From: JBBRYB01 sp038238115
Lineage (GTDB): Bacteria; Actinomycetota; Actinomycetes; Propionibacteriales; Nocardioidaceae
Reading direction: 5' to 3'
DNA length: 26,596 nucleotides
Assembly (NCBI GenBank): GCA_038238115.1
Contig: JBBRYB010000040.1
Coordinates: forward strand, 1 to 26,596
Shown: one piece after another, positions 7,498-15,513 of the stretch
How positions within the stretch are numbered: position 1 is the stretch's first letter
How the letters are laid out: every line of letters begins with the position of its first letter
Program-made: the position numbers and the translations under genes
Notes under the pieces: model-generated
Databases searched by the model: none
Seen by the model: only the letters and a program-made list of their open reading frames with translations
Told to the model about the DNA's origin: nothing

Positions 7498-9885
7498 GTG
7501 GTGGACCCAGCATCTGCTCTCAGGCCAAGGGTCGAGAATGGTGTTGTGACGATGAATCGGCTGGATCCGCTGACCGAGCCTCCGCCCGCACTCGATGTTG
7601 ATCAGGTCACGCGGATCTTGCACGAGCACTGGGACACCGGCGCAGAGCTGACCCGGCTCCACGGTGAGCGGGACCTGAACTTCCGGGTGTCTGACACGTC
7701 CGGGCCGAAGTACGTGCTGAAGATTCAGAACCCCGCGGACACCGCCGGAGTTGTGGACTTCCAGACCGCCGCTGTTCGCCACATTCGCCGGGTGGCACCG
7801 GACCTGCAGGTGGCCGACGTCATCTGGACCCGTTCCGGCAGGGCGTGGACGACGACAACCGACGCTCATGGCCGCCAATGCCAGGTTCGGCTGCTGAGCC
7901 ACCTGGACGGTCATCACCCCGACCGCGACAACCTCAACGAGGCTGACCTGTTCGGCTGGGGCCGCACCGTTGCCCGCCTCGGGCGAGCCCTTCGCGGCTT
8001 CTTCCATCCCGAAGCCGGCTATCCGATCGCATGGGACATCAAACGGCTACCTGCCGTCCGGAACTGGGTGTCGGCTCTCGACGAAGAGCGGCGGCGTGCT
8101 GTGCTCGATGTCGTGTCGAGGCACGAAGCGCGAGTGGCACCGACGCTTCTCGGCCTCCGCGCTCAGGTCATTCACAATGATCTGAGCCGCGACAACGTCC
8201 TCGTCGACAACCAGCACACCATCACGGGGATCACCGACTTCGGCGATTTGACTCACACGGCCCTGGTATGCGACCTCGCAGTCGCGCTCGCTGATGTGCT
8301 CGACGGTCGGGACGACTCCATCCGGCTGGCCGAGCCCATGATCGCCGGATACACCTCGGTGACGCCCCTTGAACGCGTCGAGGCCGACCTGCTCGCTGAC
8401 CTGGTGGCAGGGCGCTGTGCAGCAGCGCTCGCGATCCAGGCATGGCGCCAAGGAAACCGCGCGTCCGTCCCAGAGCCGTCCACCGGCGCATGGCAATTGC
8501 TCCAACAGCTGCAAGCCGAAGGGCTTGACAGCGTCGCCTCCCGGTTCACGGCGGCGGCGGAACCGGCCGCGGCATACACGCGGCGGAGCACTGTCGATTT
8601 GCACAACGTTCGCGGTCGTAGCCTGGGTCCGCTCTCGCTGAGTTATCAGCGACCGGTCCACCTCGTGAAGGGCAGCGGTGTTGAGCTGTACGACGTGGAC
8701 GGCCGCGGCTATATCGACGCCTACAACAACGTCCCGGTGCTGGGGCACTCGCACCCGGCCGTGACCGCGGCGGTTGCCACCCAGATGCGGATGCTCAACA
8801 CGAACAGCCGATACCTGCACGAGGCCCCGGTCGAGCTGGCCGAGCGGCTGCTCGCCACGAGGCCCGCCGGCCGGCTCGACCGGGTCCTCTTCGTCAACTC
8901 CGGAAGCGAGGCGAACGACCTTGCCTGGCGGATCGCGTGCTTCGCCACTGGTCGAGCCGGTGGCATCGTGACCGCTTTCGCCTATCACGGAGTGACCGCG
9001 GCGACGTCAGCACTATCACCGGAGAGCTGGCCAGATGGCATCCGCCCGCACCCCATCCGACTGGTCGATCCACCGGCGGTGACCAGGCCTGGCACGCGGA
9101 CGGTGTCGGCCGCCGCCGAGGAGCTTGGCATCGTGGGCGTCGGCCTAGCGGCGATGTTCGTGGATGGCGTGTTCACGAGCGATGGCATTCTCGGTCCCGC
9201 ACACGCCTGGACGAGGGACGCGCTGGCAGAGGTCCGGACGTTGGGCGGGTTGTACGTCGCCGACGAGGTGCAAGCCGGTTATGGCCGCACCGGTGACCAC
9301 CTCTGGAGCTTTGCCGCCAGCCAGCTTGACGTCGACCTCGTGACGCTCGGGAAGCCGATGGGCAATGGCTTCCCGGTCGCGGCTGTCGTCGGCAGGGCCG
9401 ACCTGATCGACCCGTTCATGGAAGGCACCGACTACTTCAGTACCTTCGGCGGGAACACCGTGGCCTGCGCCGCCGCCCTAGAGGTGCTGCATACGGTGGA
9501 AAAGAACGACTTGGTCGCGAATGCACGCGTTGTTGGCGGGAACCTCACTGGGCTGCTCGCTGAGCTGGCCGAACAGGCTGCGACGCTTGCCCCACCACGT
9601 GGTTGGGGCCTCGCCGTGGGCGTCGACGTTCGCTCGCCCGACAATGGACAGCCTGCGCCGCACATCGCCCAGCGGTTGGTTGATCGGATGCGTGAGCGAG
9701 GCGTCCTGATCGGACTCACCGGAGCGGCCCGATCCACGCTCAAGATTCGGCCGCCGCTGGTGTTCACGACCAGTCACGCCGAGAGGCTGGTGACCGAGCT
9801 GGAGGCATCGCTGCGTGACGACGCCGCGCCAGCAACGCTCCGGAAGGCTGCGCCCACCCGTAACCGTGTCCGCCGCTCGAACTGA
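7498..9885 (+). CDS. APH-type kinase fused to class III aminotransferase-like phospho-lyase
   Basis: The 795-residue protein has two domains. Residues about 20-340 are an aminoglycoside/choline-kinase-like fold with HNDLSRDN (His226, Asp228, Asn233) and the metal-binding DFG at 247-249. Residues about 362-795 are a class III PLP enzyme with NSGSEAND, the ADEVQ motif (Asp589) and the PLP lysine Lys619 in TLGKPMGNG. From family knowledge, hydroxylysine kinase (AGPHD1-like) and the ammoniophospholyases AGXT2L1/2 act in sequence on amino alcohols, and bacterial fusions of the two domains exist. The expected chemistry is phosphorylation of a hydroxyl followed by elimination of phosphate and ammonia to an aldehyde. 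The start is GTG 7498 or ATG 7552; neither has a strong ribosome binding site. It is divergent from a permease, and an aldehyde dehydrogenase lies in the adjacent operon. An ordinary transaminase with a regulatory kinase-like domain remains possible. Confidence 0.88.
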   Translation: MVDPASALRPRVENGVVTMNRLDPLTEPPPALDVDQVTRILHEHWDTGAELTRLHGERDLNFRVSDTSGPKYVLKIQNPADTAGVVDFQTAAVRHIRRVAPDLQVADVIWTRSGRAWTTTTDAHGRQCQVRLLSHLDGHHPDRDNLNEADLFGWGRTVARLGRALRGFFHPEAGYPIAWDIKRLPAVRNWVSALDEERRRAVLDVVSRHEARVAPTLLGLRAQVIHNDLSRDNVLVDNQHTITGITDFGDLTHTALVCDLAVALADVLDGRDDSIRLAEPMIAGYTSVTPLERVEADLLADLVAGRCAAALAIQAWRQGNRASVPEPSTGAWQLLQQLQAEGLDSVASRFTAAAEPAAAYTRRSTVDLHNVRGRSLGPLSLSYQRPVHLVKGSGVELYDVDGRGYIDAYNNVPVLGHSHPAVTAAVATQMRMLNTNSRYLHEAPVELAERLLATRPAGRLDRVLFVNSGSEANDLAWRIACFATGRAGGIVTAFAYHGVTAATSALSPESWPDGIRPHPIRLVDPPAVTRPGTRTVSAAAEELGIVGVGLAAMFVDGVFTSDGILGPAHAWTRDALAEVRTLGGLYVADEVQAGYGRTGDHLWSFAASQLDVDLVTLGKPMGNGFPVAAVVGRADLIDPFMEGTDYFSTFGGNTVACAAALEVLHTVEKNDLVANARVVGGNLTGLLAELAEQAATLAPPRGWGLAVGVDVRSPDNGQPAPHIAQRLVDRMRERGVLIGLTGAARSTLKIRPPLVFTTSHAERLVTELEASLRDDAAPATLRKAAPTRNRVRRSN

Positions 9886-9939
9886 CGAGCCAGTGGAGAG
9901 CCATCCCGTCGGGCCACCTCAGATCGACACACCAGAGCG

Positions 9940-9983
9940 GGCGTGCACATCGTCGTCTGGTCGGGTCGGCGGCGCGGAGTGTG
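9940..9983. repeat. dispersed intergenic repeat, block A copy 1
   Basis: A stretch of about 44 bases (ggcgtg, then acatcgtcgtc, then ggtcgggtcggcgg) recurs at 15104-15149 with few changes and one small insertion. Both copies lie upstream, on the plus strand, of a hairpin block (10313-10403 and 15241-15333). Together they look like one diverged dispersed element, interrupted here by extra DNA. Confidence 0.6.
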
Positions 9984-10085
9984 ATGGTCCCTGTGGTGTG
10001 TAGGGGGCTCCCGAGTTGGAAAAGCCACGCCGGTCGACCTCTCGTTGCGCTGCTGCACTAGTCGCGCGAATGGCACTCTCGAGGG

Positions 10086-10235
10086 ATGACCGAGACCGAG
10101 CACGAACCACCGCCAGCGAGCCGCGCTGAGATGAAGTGCGGATGCTGTGGACGCACGGGGCGAGCGATGCACGAGCTGGGCCTGACGCCGAACGTCTTCA
10201 TCTGTCGCGGCTGCGCCTTCTATGCGGTGCGCTGA
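10086..10235 (+). CDS. small zinc-ribbon-like protein (49 aa)
   Basis: This short frame encodes 49 residues. Cysteines occur in two knuckles, KCGCCGR around residues 17-23 and FICRGCAF near 39-46, the spacing of a zinc ribbon. A GAGGG lies just before the ATG, but too close (about one base) for an ideal ribosome binding site. It lies in the extra DNA that separates blocks A and B of the dispersed repeat. I do not recognise the family. It is plausible because of the paired cysteine motifs, but it could be chance. Confidence 0.5.
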   Translation: MTETEHEPPPASRAEMKCGCCGRTGRAMHELGLTPNVFICRGCAFYAVR

Positions 10236-10312
10236 CAAGGGCGGTGGACATGGGCGCGGCAGGCGGTCCCCTCAGAAATGAAGTCAGGGCACGCTCGTGC
10301 TCGCGGAAGACC

Positions 10313-10403
10313 AGCTGAGGGTGTGCGAGGACGGCGCGAAGCGCCGCCCCAGCGCGCTTTTGCGCCGGAGGCGCGCTTGAACCAGTCAGGAAGCTCGTCA
10401 CCG
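10313..10403. repeat. dispersed intergenic repeat, block B copy 1 with hairpins
   Basis: This block aligns with 15241-15333. It contains a hairpin with arms cggcgc and gcgccg around GAA (10332-10346). A second stem of 12 pairs, 10351-10362 against 10366-10377, has a CGC loop. Relative to copy 2 the second stem shows a compensatory G-C to A-T pair change and several G-U tolerated changes. Most of the gap 10236-10606 is this repeat plus the tandem repeat that follows it; no gene is recognised there. Confidence 0.65.
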
Positions 10404-10410
10404 GCAGCCT

Positions 10411-10449
10411 CGGATCACAGCCTCGGATCACAGCCTGGGATCACAGCCT
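10411..10449. repeat. 13-bp tandem repeat, three units
   Basis: Three head-to-tail units of cggatcacagcct occur at 10411-10423, 10424-10436 and 10437-10449. The third begins with g instead of c, and there is a partial unit (cagcct) before the first. They lie directly after the dispersed hairpin repeat. No function is evident. Confidence 0.9.
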
Positions 10450-10606
10450 GGACTGCCTCGAACCGGCATTTCCGGACGTTGGCCGCTCGGGATCCTTCGA
10501 GTAGCAGGTCAGGGGCTTCACTGATGTGCGCGGGCAGCCCGCCCCCTACGGTGAGACGTGTGAGCCCTGTTCCCGCTGTCCTGACCGGACACGTCGAGAG
10601 GAGACG

Positions 10607-10750
10607 ATGTTGAAGCCGTTGCTCTGCCGCCTCGGAAGGCATAGGTGGGTGAACAGAGGCACGACCGAGACCGGGCATCTCCGCCTCGAGTGTCGCTGCG
10701 GCGCCGGTTGGCTGCGCAGGCCAACGAGTCGCACGAAGAGTTCAGGTTAA
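10607..10750 (+). CDS. small zinc-ribbon-like protein (47 aa)
   Basis: The 47-residue protein begins MLKPLLCRLGRHRW and has a second cysteine pair in ECRCGAGW. The layout, an N-terminal hydrophobic-Cys-x-x-G-R/H-x-W followed about 20 residues later by CxCG, resembles short phage- and accessory-region zinc-ribbon proteins of the DUF1660 type. A purine-rich AGAGGAG sits at 10597-10603, a good distance before the ATG at 10607. It shares the CLxGRHxW pattern with the gene at 15514-15699. An in-frame extension upstream to 10526 looks non-coding. The function is unknown. Confidence 0.65.
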   Translation: MLKPLLCRLGRHRWVNRGTTETGHLRLECRCGAGWLRRPTSRTKSSG

Positions 10751-11239
10751 GGGCGCTCGCCGCATGCCTGCGGCTGGTGGCCATCGGCTCTTCGGCATGA
10801 TGGCGGTGATCCGGACGCTCCAGTTCGACCTCCCGCGACCTATCGAGGGGATACGAGTTCCAGGTGGCGTCGGTGGAGATGACCGGCCGGTGGGAGTTGA
10901 ATCCGTCCGCCCAGACCGGGTTTGCGGTTGCTCTTGACCCGGGCCACGTCACCGACGGGATCCGCGACGTGGAGATCGGTCCAGTCCGGTTGCGGTCCAC
11001 AGCCGGCTGTGCACGCCAGCGTCGTCGGTGTGCTCAACGGCGTACAACCTCCCGCCGGGGAGTGCGGGGCGCCACAACGACAGCGGGCTTGCGGCCCGCC
11101 ACCTCCTGCAGCACCTGGATCGGCGTCAGTGGGTTCACCACCTGAACCCTCCAGGGAGCATCCGAACGAGCGCGATCACGGAGTTCTCGAAATCGCCCCA
11201 GATCGCGACGGTACAGAGACTCCCCGGCAGACCCTCTCG
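10751..11239. other. intergenic stretch, no recognised intact gene
   Basis: This is the 489-base region downstream of the cyclase-STAND regulator. On the minus strand two short open stretches (about 11237-11034 and 11000-10740) have moderate coding-like base use but no recognisable motif and no intact start or stop logic. They may be decayed remnants. No RNA gene or clear terminator was seen. Confidence 0.4.
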
Positions 11240-13978
11240 TCACCCGCAGGTCGTAGCTGTCGAAGGGTGTTGCCACTTCGTTGGGGACGCAGGTGTGCCT
11301 GCTGTGACCTGATCGTCTCGGGAGGCATCGAACGCGTTCGTCAGGGTCGCCTCCAGTCCCGCGGACCTGCCCTCGTCGTACGCGTCTTGCCACTCGGTGG
11401 CCGACAGTGCGGAGCGGACTCTGGCCACCGTGGGTTCGATTTCCGCGACCTCCCCGCGTGACCGCGGGACCCGAAAATGGTCCCTTGCCCAGTCGGCCGC
11501 CCCGAGCAACCGTACGACAGGGGCAGGCTCACCAAGATCTGCGAGCACCGCGGCGTAGTCTTCGGCGAGGGTGATCACGTCGACGGCGTACCGCAACTGC
11601 ACCGTCTCCGGGATGAGTCCCCGCAGCTGCTCCTCCGCTTGCTCAACCCGGCCCAACCGCCTCAGATCGCACGCGACGTTGTGGCGTGAGACCAGGACGC
11701 CCCTGACGTCGCCGCACTCGATCGCGACCGCCAGCGCTTCATTGTGCAGCTCCCAGGCCCGATGCAGGTTCCCGGCCATGTACTCGAAGCTGCCCAACGC
11801 CCCGAGCGCGTAGTAGAGCCGCCGATCATCACCCGTCCGCCTGGCGATGGAGATGGCCTCGTCGTAGCTCGGCGGGGGTGTGTCGAGCAACGCCCGGTTC
11901 TGTTCCGTCCACGCCAAAGTCGTCAGAGCGTCCACCAGCTCCGCGTCAGCCGCCGGGAGCCGACGGCACATGTCCACCGCCGCCTCGGCGTTTTCATTTG
12001 CTCGTTCGTAGTCACCCATCATCCCGACGACCTTGGCGGCGCGAATGAGCAGCTGGGCGAACTCGGGTCGATCAGTCTGCTCTACCAGGGCCATTGCCCG
12101 GGTGAGCCAGCACCGCGCCTCGGCCCAGTAGCCGCGGCCCCAGAACTCGCCAAGCGCGCGGCACAGGCTGGCGCCTGTCTCGGCAAAACTGGGGACGCCC
12201 GCTGGACCGTCCTCGGTTGGCAGTGCCCATCGAAGCACCTCCTCGAGGTTCGCGTGCTCGAGCTCGAACCAGTTCAGCGCCCGCGAGATCTGGTCCGTCT
12301 TCATCTGCAACTGCGCCTTGCGCGCTCGTCTCAGGTAGTGGTCGGCTTGCCGCCTCCGCCCCGCGTCGTACTCCCCGGTCTCTGCCAGCCGTTCGAGGGC
12401 GTATGCCCGCACGATCTCTAGCAACGTGACCCGAGGCTCTCCCCCCGGACCGTCGAAGACCTGCACCAGACTCGCGTCCACCAGGTCGGCCACAACGGCA
12501 AGCACTTCCTCGTCGCTACGGCATTCCAAGACGTCCGCCAGGGCGTCCAGCTCCGCGCCTCCGGCAAAAACCGATAGCTGGCGGAGGGATCGCTGCCGCG
12601 CCGGAGTTAGCAGATCGTAGGACCACGCCAGGGTCGCGCGCAGTGTCCGCTGCCGCCCGGTCCGATTGGCCGTCGGCGCGGCCAGGTTCAGGGCTGAACC
12701 GAGCCTTGCCAACAGGGCGCTGGCGCTCAGCACCTTCATCCGCGATGCCGCCAGCTCCATCGCCAGCGGAAGCCCGTCCAGCCGGCGGCACACCTCCGCC
12801 ACGTCGACGGCATTTCGGGCGTCCACGGTGAAGCTGGGTTTGACCCTGCGGGCGTGTGCGACAAACATCTGCACGGCGGGTGCACTCGCGACTGTGGCGA
12901 CCGCGTCCTCCTCCGGAAGTGACAAGGGGGGAACCGAGCGCTCGTATTCGGCCTCGACATGCAGAGGACGGCGAGAGGTGACCACCACTGCTGAGGCGTG
13001 CGCCCGCGCCAGCACTTCCTCCACGACGGAGTCCGCCTCGGGGAGCTGCTCCACATTGTCCAGGACCAAAAGGATCGACTGATGGGCGTGGTCCTTGAAC
13101 AGGTGCGGCAGTGCTCGCCGCTTCACCGGGACGTCCAGAACGCGACCGAGGCTTGACCACACGTCCTCGGCCCGCTTGGCGAGGGCGAGCGGCACGAAGT
13201 AGACACCGTCCGGAAACGCCTCGCCGAGCTTGTCTGCGGCAGCGACGGCCAGACGCGTCTTGCCGGACCCACCCGGACCGGTCAGCGTCACGAGCCGGAT
13301 GCCGGGCGATTTCAGCAGGGCGACGAGTTCAGAGAGCTCGCGGTCTCGGCCGATCAGCGGGCTCGCCGCTCTGGGGAGACTGCTGGACGCGCCCAGGCTC
13401 TTCAGCCGCGGGAAGTCAGACGGCAGGTCTGTGATGGTGAGCTGATAGATGTGCTCGGCGACCGCGAGATCCTTGAGGCGGTGAAACCCCAGTGCCAGCA
13501 ACCCGACGCCGTCCGGCAGCGTCCGCGACGCCAGCTCGGCGGTCGCCGCCGACACGACCACCTGTCCGCCGTGAGCGGCACTAGCGATCCGGGCGGCCCG
13601 ATGCACGTCCAAGCCGACATAGCCGCCCTCGTGGCGGACGGGTGTGCCGGTGTGGACACCGATCCGGACGCGCACCTCCCCTCCTGCCGGCCAAGCGACA
13701 TGGGCGAGTCCACGCTGCGCCTGCACGGCGGCAGCCACTGCCGCCTCGGCTAGCGCAAACACCACGAAGAAGCTGTCTCCTTCTGTGCCGAGTTCGGTGC
13801 CGCCGAACTGGCTCCATGCCTGCCTCAGTACGTGCCGGTATTCCTCGAGGGCATCGGTGTACCCCGCCCCGAGCCGCGCCAACAGTCGTGTCGACCCTTC
13901 AATATCCGAAAAGAGCAGCGACACAGTTCCCGATGGCAGGTCTCCCGTCGACGTCAGCCCCGATGGCAGGTCTTCCAT
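11240..13978 (-). CDS. cyclase-domain / STAND ATPase / TPR regulator with degenerate cyclase
   Basis: From the ATG at 13978 the protein has 912 residues (a TTG at 14005 would add nine). Residues about 17-180 form a class III nucleotide cyclase homology domain with metal aspartates Asp25 (FSDIEGST) and Asp68 (TEGDSF). The substrate lysine of the canonical KxxGD motif is missing, and the transition-state asparagine is replaced by His126 (DVHRAAR), so catalysis is doubtful. A STAND/NB-ARC-type ATPase follows, with Walker A GPGGSGKT (Lys240) and Walker B LLVLDN (Asp307). After that come helical TPR-like repeats to the end. There is no C-terminal LuxR helix-turn-helix, unlike many relatives. It probably acts as a signal-responsive oligomerising ATPase. 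A GAGGCGGA about ten bases upstream supports ATG 13978. There is no operon partner. Confidence 0.85.
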   Translation of the reverse strand: MEDLPSGLTSTGDLPSGTVSLLFSDIEGSTRLLARLGAGYTDALEEYRHVLRQAWSQFGGTELGTEGDSFFVVFALAEAAVAAAVQAQRGLAHVAWPAGGEVRVRIGVHTGTPVRHEGGYVGLDVHRAARIASAAHGGQVVVSAATAELASRTLPDGVGLLALGFHRLKDLAVAEHIYQLTITDLPSDFPRLKSLGASSSLPRAASPLIGRDRELSELVALLKSPGIRLVTLTGPGGSGKTRLAVAAADKLGEAFPDGVYFVPLALAKRAEDVWSSLGRVLDVPVKRRALPHLFKDHAHQSILLVLDNVEQLPEADSVVEEVLARAHASAVVVTSRRPLHVEAEYERSVPPLSLPEEDAVATVASAPAVQMFVAHARRVKPSFTVDARNAVDVAEVCRRLDGLPLAMELAASRMKVLSASALLARLGSALNLAAPTANRTGRQRTLRATLAWSYDLLTPARQRSLRQLSVFAGGAELDALADVLECRSDEEVLAVVADLVDASLVQVFDGPGGEPRVTLLEIVRAYALERLAETGEYDAGRRRQADHYLRRARKAQLQMKTDQISRALNWFELEHANLEEVLRWALPTEDGPAGVPSFAETGASLCRALGEFWGRGYWAEARCWLTRAMALVEQTDRPEFAQLLIRAAKVVGMMGDYERANENAEAAVDMCRRLPAADAELVDALTTLAWTEQNRALLDTPPPSYDEAISIARRTGDDRRLYYALGALGSFEYMAGNLHRAWELHNEALAVAIECGDVRGVLVSRHNVACDLRRLGRVEQAEEQLRGLIPETVQLRYAVDVITLAEDYAAVLADLGEPAPVVRLLGAADWARDHFRVPRSRGEVAEIEPTVARVRSALSATEWQDAYDEGRSAGLEATLTNAFDASRDDQVTAGTPASPTKWQHPSTATTCG

Positions 13979-14135
13979 ATGGATATCGTCCGCCTCGCCG
14001 GGCAAAGATGCCAGGCTGACAGATCAGTGGATCGAGCGTGCTTCCGGCGAGCCTCTCCCCGTCGTTTCGGTGTTCGGTGGTCGGTGGCAGCCTGATGGGT
14101 GCCGACAACTACATAGACAAGACGAGTGGGATATT

Positions 14136-14150
14136 CCCCCGGGGGGGGGG
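14136..14150. repeat. C5-G10 homopolymer run
   Basis: Five C followed by ten G occur upstream of the cyclase-STAND gene and downstream of the small gene at 14209. Runs this long are rare in actinobacteria. It may be slippage-prone or reflect an assembly uncertainty. Confidence 0.9.
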
Positions 14151-14208
14151 TCCCACCAGGCCAGAGGCTATCCACAAGGCGCGCCGCACAAACACGCAGA
14201 CATTGAGA

Positions 14209-14376
14209 TTACAGCTCCGGGAAGGCTCCTTGGATTGTCGTGTCCCGGCGCTGCAGCGGTCCCTCGTCGCGACACCGTTTCACCAGCGAGTGATCGCGGT
14301 CCTCCCGAACGGGTGTGCCGCGCGGCGGATTGATCCACGCCGGGCTGGCAATCACTTCGACCGGGGGCGGTTTCAT
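14209..14376 (-). CDS. small hypothetical protein coupled to cupin gene (55 aa)
   Basis: The ATG at 14376 overlaps the TGA of the cupin gene (ATGA), which is the classic sign of translational coupling. The frame encodes 55 residues, beginning MKPPPVEVIASPAWINPP and ending in TAA. It is polar and charged with no membrane segment and no recognised motif. Third codon positions are rich in G/C. Existence is supported mainly by the overlap; no function can be given. Confidence 0.45.
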   Translation of the reverse strand: MKPPPVEVIASPAWINPPRGTPVREDRDHSLVKRCRDEGPLQRRDTTIQGAFPEL

Positions 14377-14753
14377 CGCGCCTCACCTGCCGCGGCCAGG
14401 TTAGCCTCGATCACGGCCATCGTCTGTCGGAGGCCATCGCTCGGGCTGAACTCGACCAGGCTGGTGCCGGCCGAGATGAGCGGGAGGTGACCTGGAGAAG
14501 CGTAGTAGGCGTCGCCGGCGCGGTACGTCTCCTCGCGGTCGGCCCACCGGAAGGTGACCTGGCCGCTCTGGACGACCCCCCCGTGCTGGCACTGGCACCG
14601 GTCCGCCGGCAGGCCATGGAACAGTCGGGCAGGGTCGACGTCCTCCGGGTAGGACTCGAAGCCGACCGTGTAACCGTCGAGCTCGGCGTACCGGCCCTGG
14701 ATCTCGGGCATATCCACGGCCACCGGCGTGGTCATCTTGTTGGCGCTGGGCAT
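14373..14753 (-). CDS. small cupin-domain protein
   Basis: The 126-residue single-domain protein has a cupin pattern. CQCQHGGVVQSGQVTF (Cys53, Cys55, His57) forms the first motif, followed by a GDAYYASPGH turn (Gly80 to His89) as the second. Such small cupins bind a metal or small ligand. The double-cysteine version CxCxH is found in uncharacterised actinobacterial proteins. AGGAG (14759-14763) lies about five bases before the ATG. It forms a two-gene unit with the 55-residue gene that overlaps its stop. The ligand is unknown. Confidence 0.78.
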   Translation of the reverse strand: MPSANKMTTPVAVDMPEIQGRYAELDGYTVGFESYPEDVDPARLFHGLPADRCQCQHGGVVQSGQVTFRWADREETYRAGDAYYASPGHLPLISAGTSLVEFSPSDGLRQTMAVIEANLAAAGEAR

Positions 14754-15103
14754 TGCTATCTCCTAAAGGGTTGGGACGGATCTCAACTAGGAGGCGTTAC
14801 TTCCCGAATCACATCGTGGCGCTGAACGATGGACGAACTGGCCACGCCTGCCCGACAGCGCCCTGCACGGCCGATTGCGACAGATCACCTCCGGTCCCGC
14901 TGGTCAATAGGACTTCGAACCGGCGTACTCCCCGAAACGGCCATTGCATCGCCTTCACAAGCTACGTGGGCGATCCGAGCAAGGCCACGCCGTTGAGCGA
15001 CCATCTTCCGAGTAACAGGAAAGGGCTTGGTCGCCGCGAGAGTCAATCCCGAGTGACCGAGCGGGGGCTTCACCTACCGCCATGGAGTGGTGAACTTCTG
15101 CGC

Positions 15104-15149
15104 GGCGTGAACATCGTCGTCGGTCGGGTCGGCGGCTCGGAAGTGAGTG
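15104..15149. repeat. dispersed intergenic repeat, block A copy 2
   Basis: This matches 9940-9983 (shared core acatcgtcgtc and ggtcgggtcggcgg). Here it lies only about 90 bases from block B, whereas copy 1 has about 330 bases of extra DNA between the blocks. Confidence 0.6.
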
Positions 15150-15240
15150 CAGCCGGCAGTAGAGAGGCCATTTGGGCTCGACCAACACGGCGCCCGTATC
15201 TTGTGTGAAGCGGGTGTTCTTTCGGTGTGCTCGGACCTGC

Positions 15241-15333
15241 AGCCTTGGGTGCGTGAGGACGCCGCGCTAGCGCCGCCCGCAGCGCACCTTCGCGCCGAAG
15301 GTGCGCTTGAACCAGTAGAGAAGCTCGTAACCG
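15241..15333. repeat. dispersed intergenic repeat, block B copy 2 with hairpin
   Basis: This matches 10313-10403. It has a perfect 12-pair stem, agcgcaccttcg at 15281-15292 and cgaaggtgcgct at 15296-15307, around a CGC loop. It is preceded by the smaller palindrome gcgctagcgc at 15264-15273 and followed by the conserved tail ttgaaccagt and aagctcgt. Stem changes relative to copy 1 keep pairing. Confidence 0.65.
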
Positions 15334-15513
15334 ATCGGCAGCGGTGTTTCCGACGCCAGCGCGCGGAGCGCGGCAGATGAGGGCGTTGCCCGATTGCGAG
15401 CCGTCGCTGAACCCGGGCGACGCGGTATTCGGGCTCGCTCAAAGGGGTGGTGATGACAACACCCACGTATAATGCACCCGGCGCTTTAGGTGTGACCGCG
15501 AGGTTGCGTGTCC

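Larger units (their letters stand above)
14754..15513. other. long intergenic region containing repeat copy 2
   Basis: This is a 760-base stretch without a convincing gene. It carries the cupin gene's upstream region (14754-14830), then unassigned DNA, then blocks A and B of the dispersed repeat (15104-15149 and 15241-15333). On the minus strand just right of block B a short frame ends in a WFKRTFGAK-containing tail. It is too short and weakly biased to call. Confidence 0.5.

Noticed and set aside
10518..11237. Minus-strand open stretches after the cyclase-STAND gene
   Set aside because: Partly coding-like base use but no motif, no clean start and no continuity; possible remnants, not called as genes.
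14885..14960. ttcgaac motif resembling a tRNA T-loop
   Set aside because: No matching T-stem, anticodon arm or acceptor stem can be built around it on either strand.
15255..15333. Short minus-strand coding tail with WFKRTFGAK
   Set aside because: The upstream frame has no start or coding bias, and the hairpin explanation fits the two copies at least as well; kept only as an alternative in the repeat finding.
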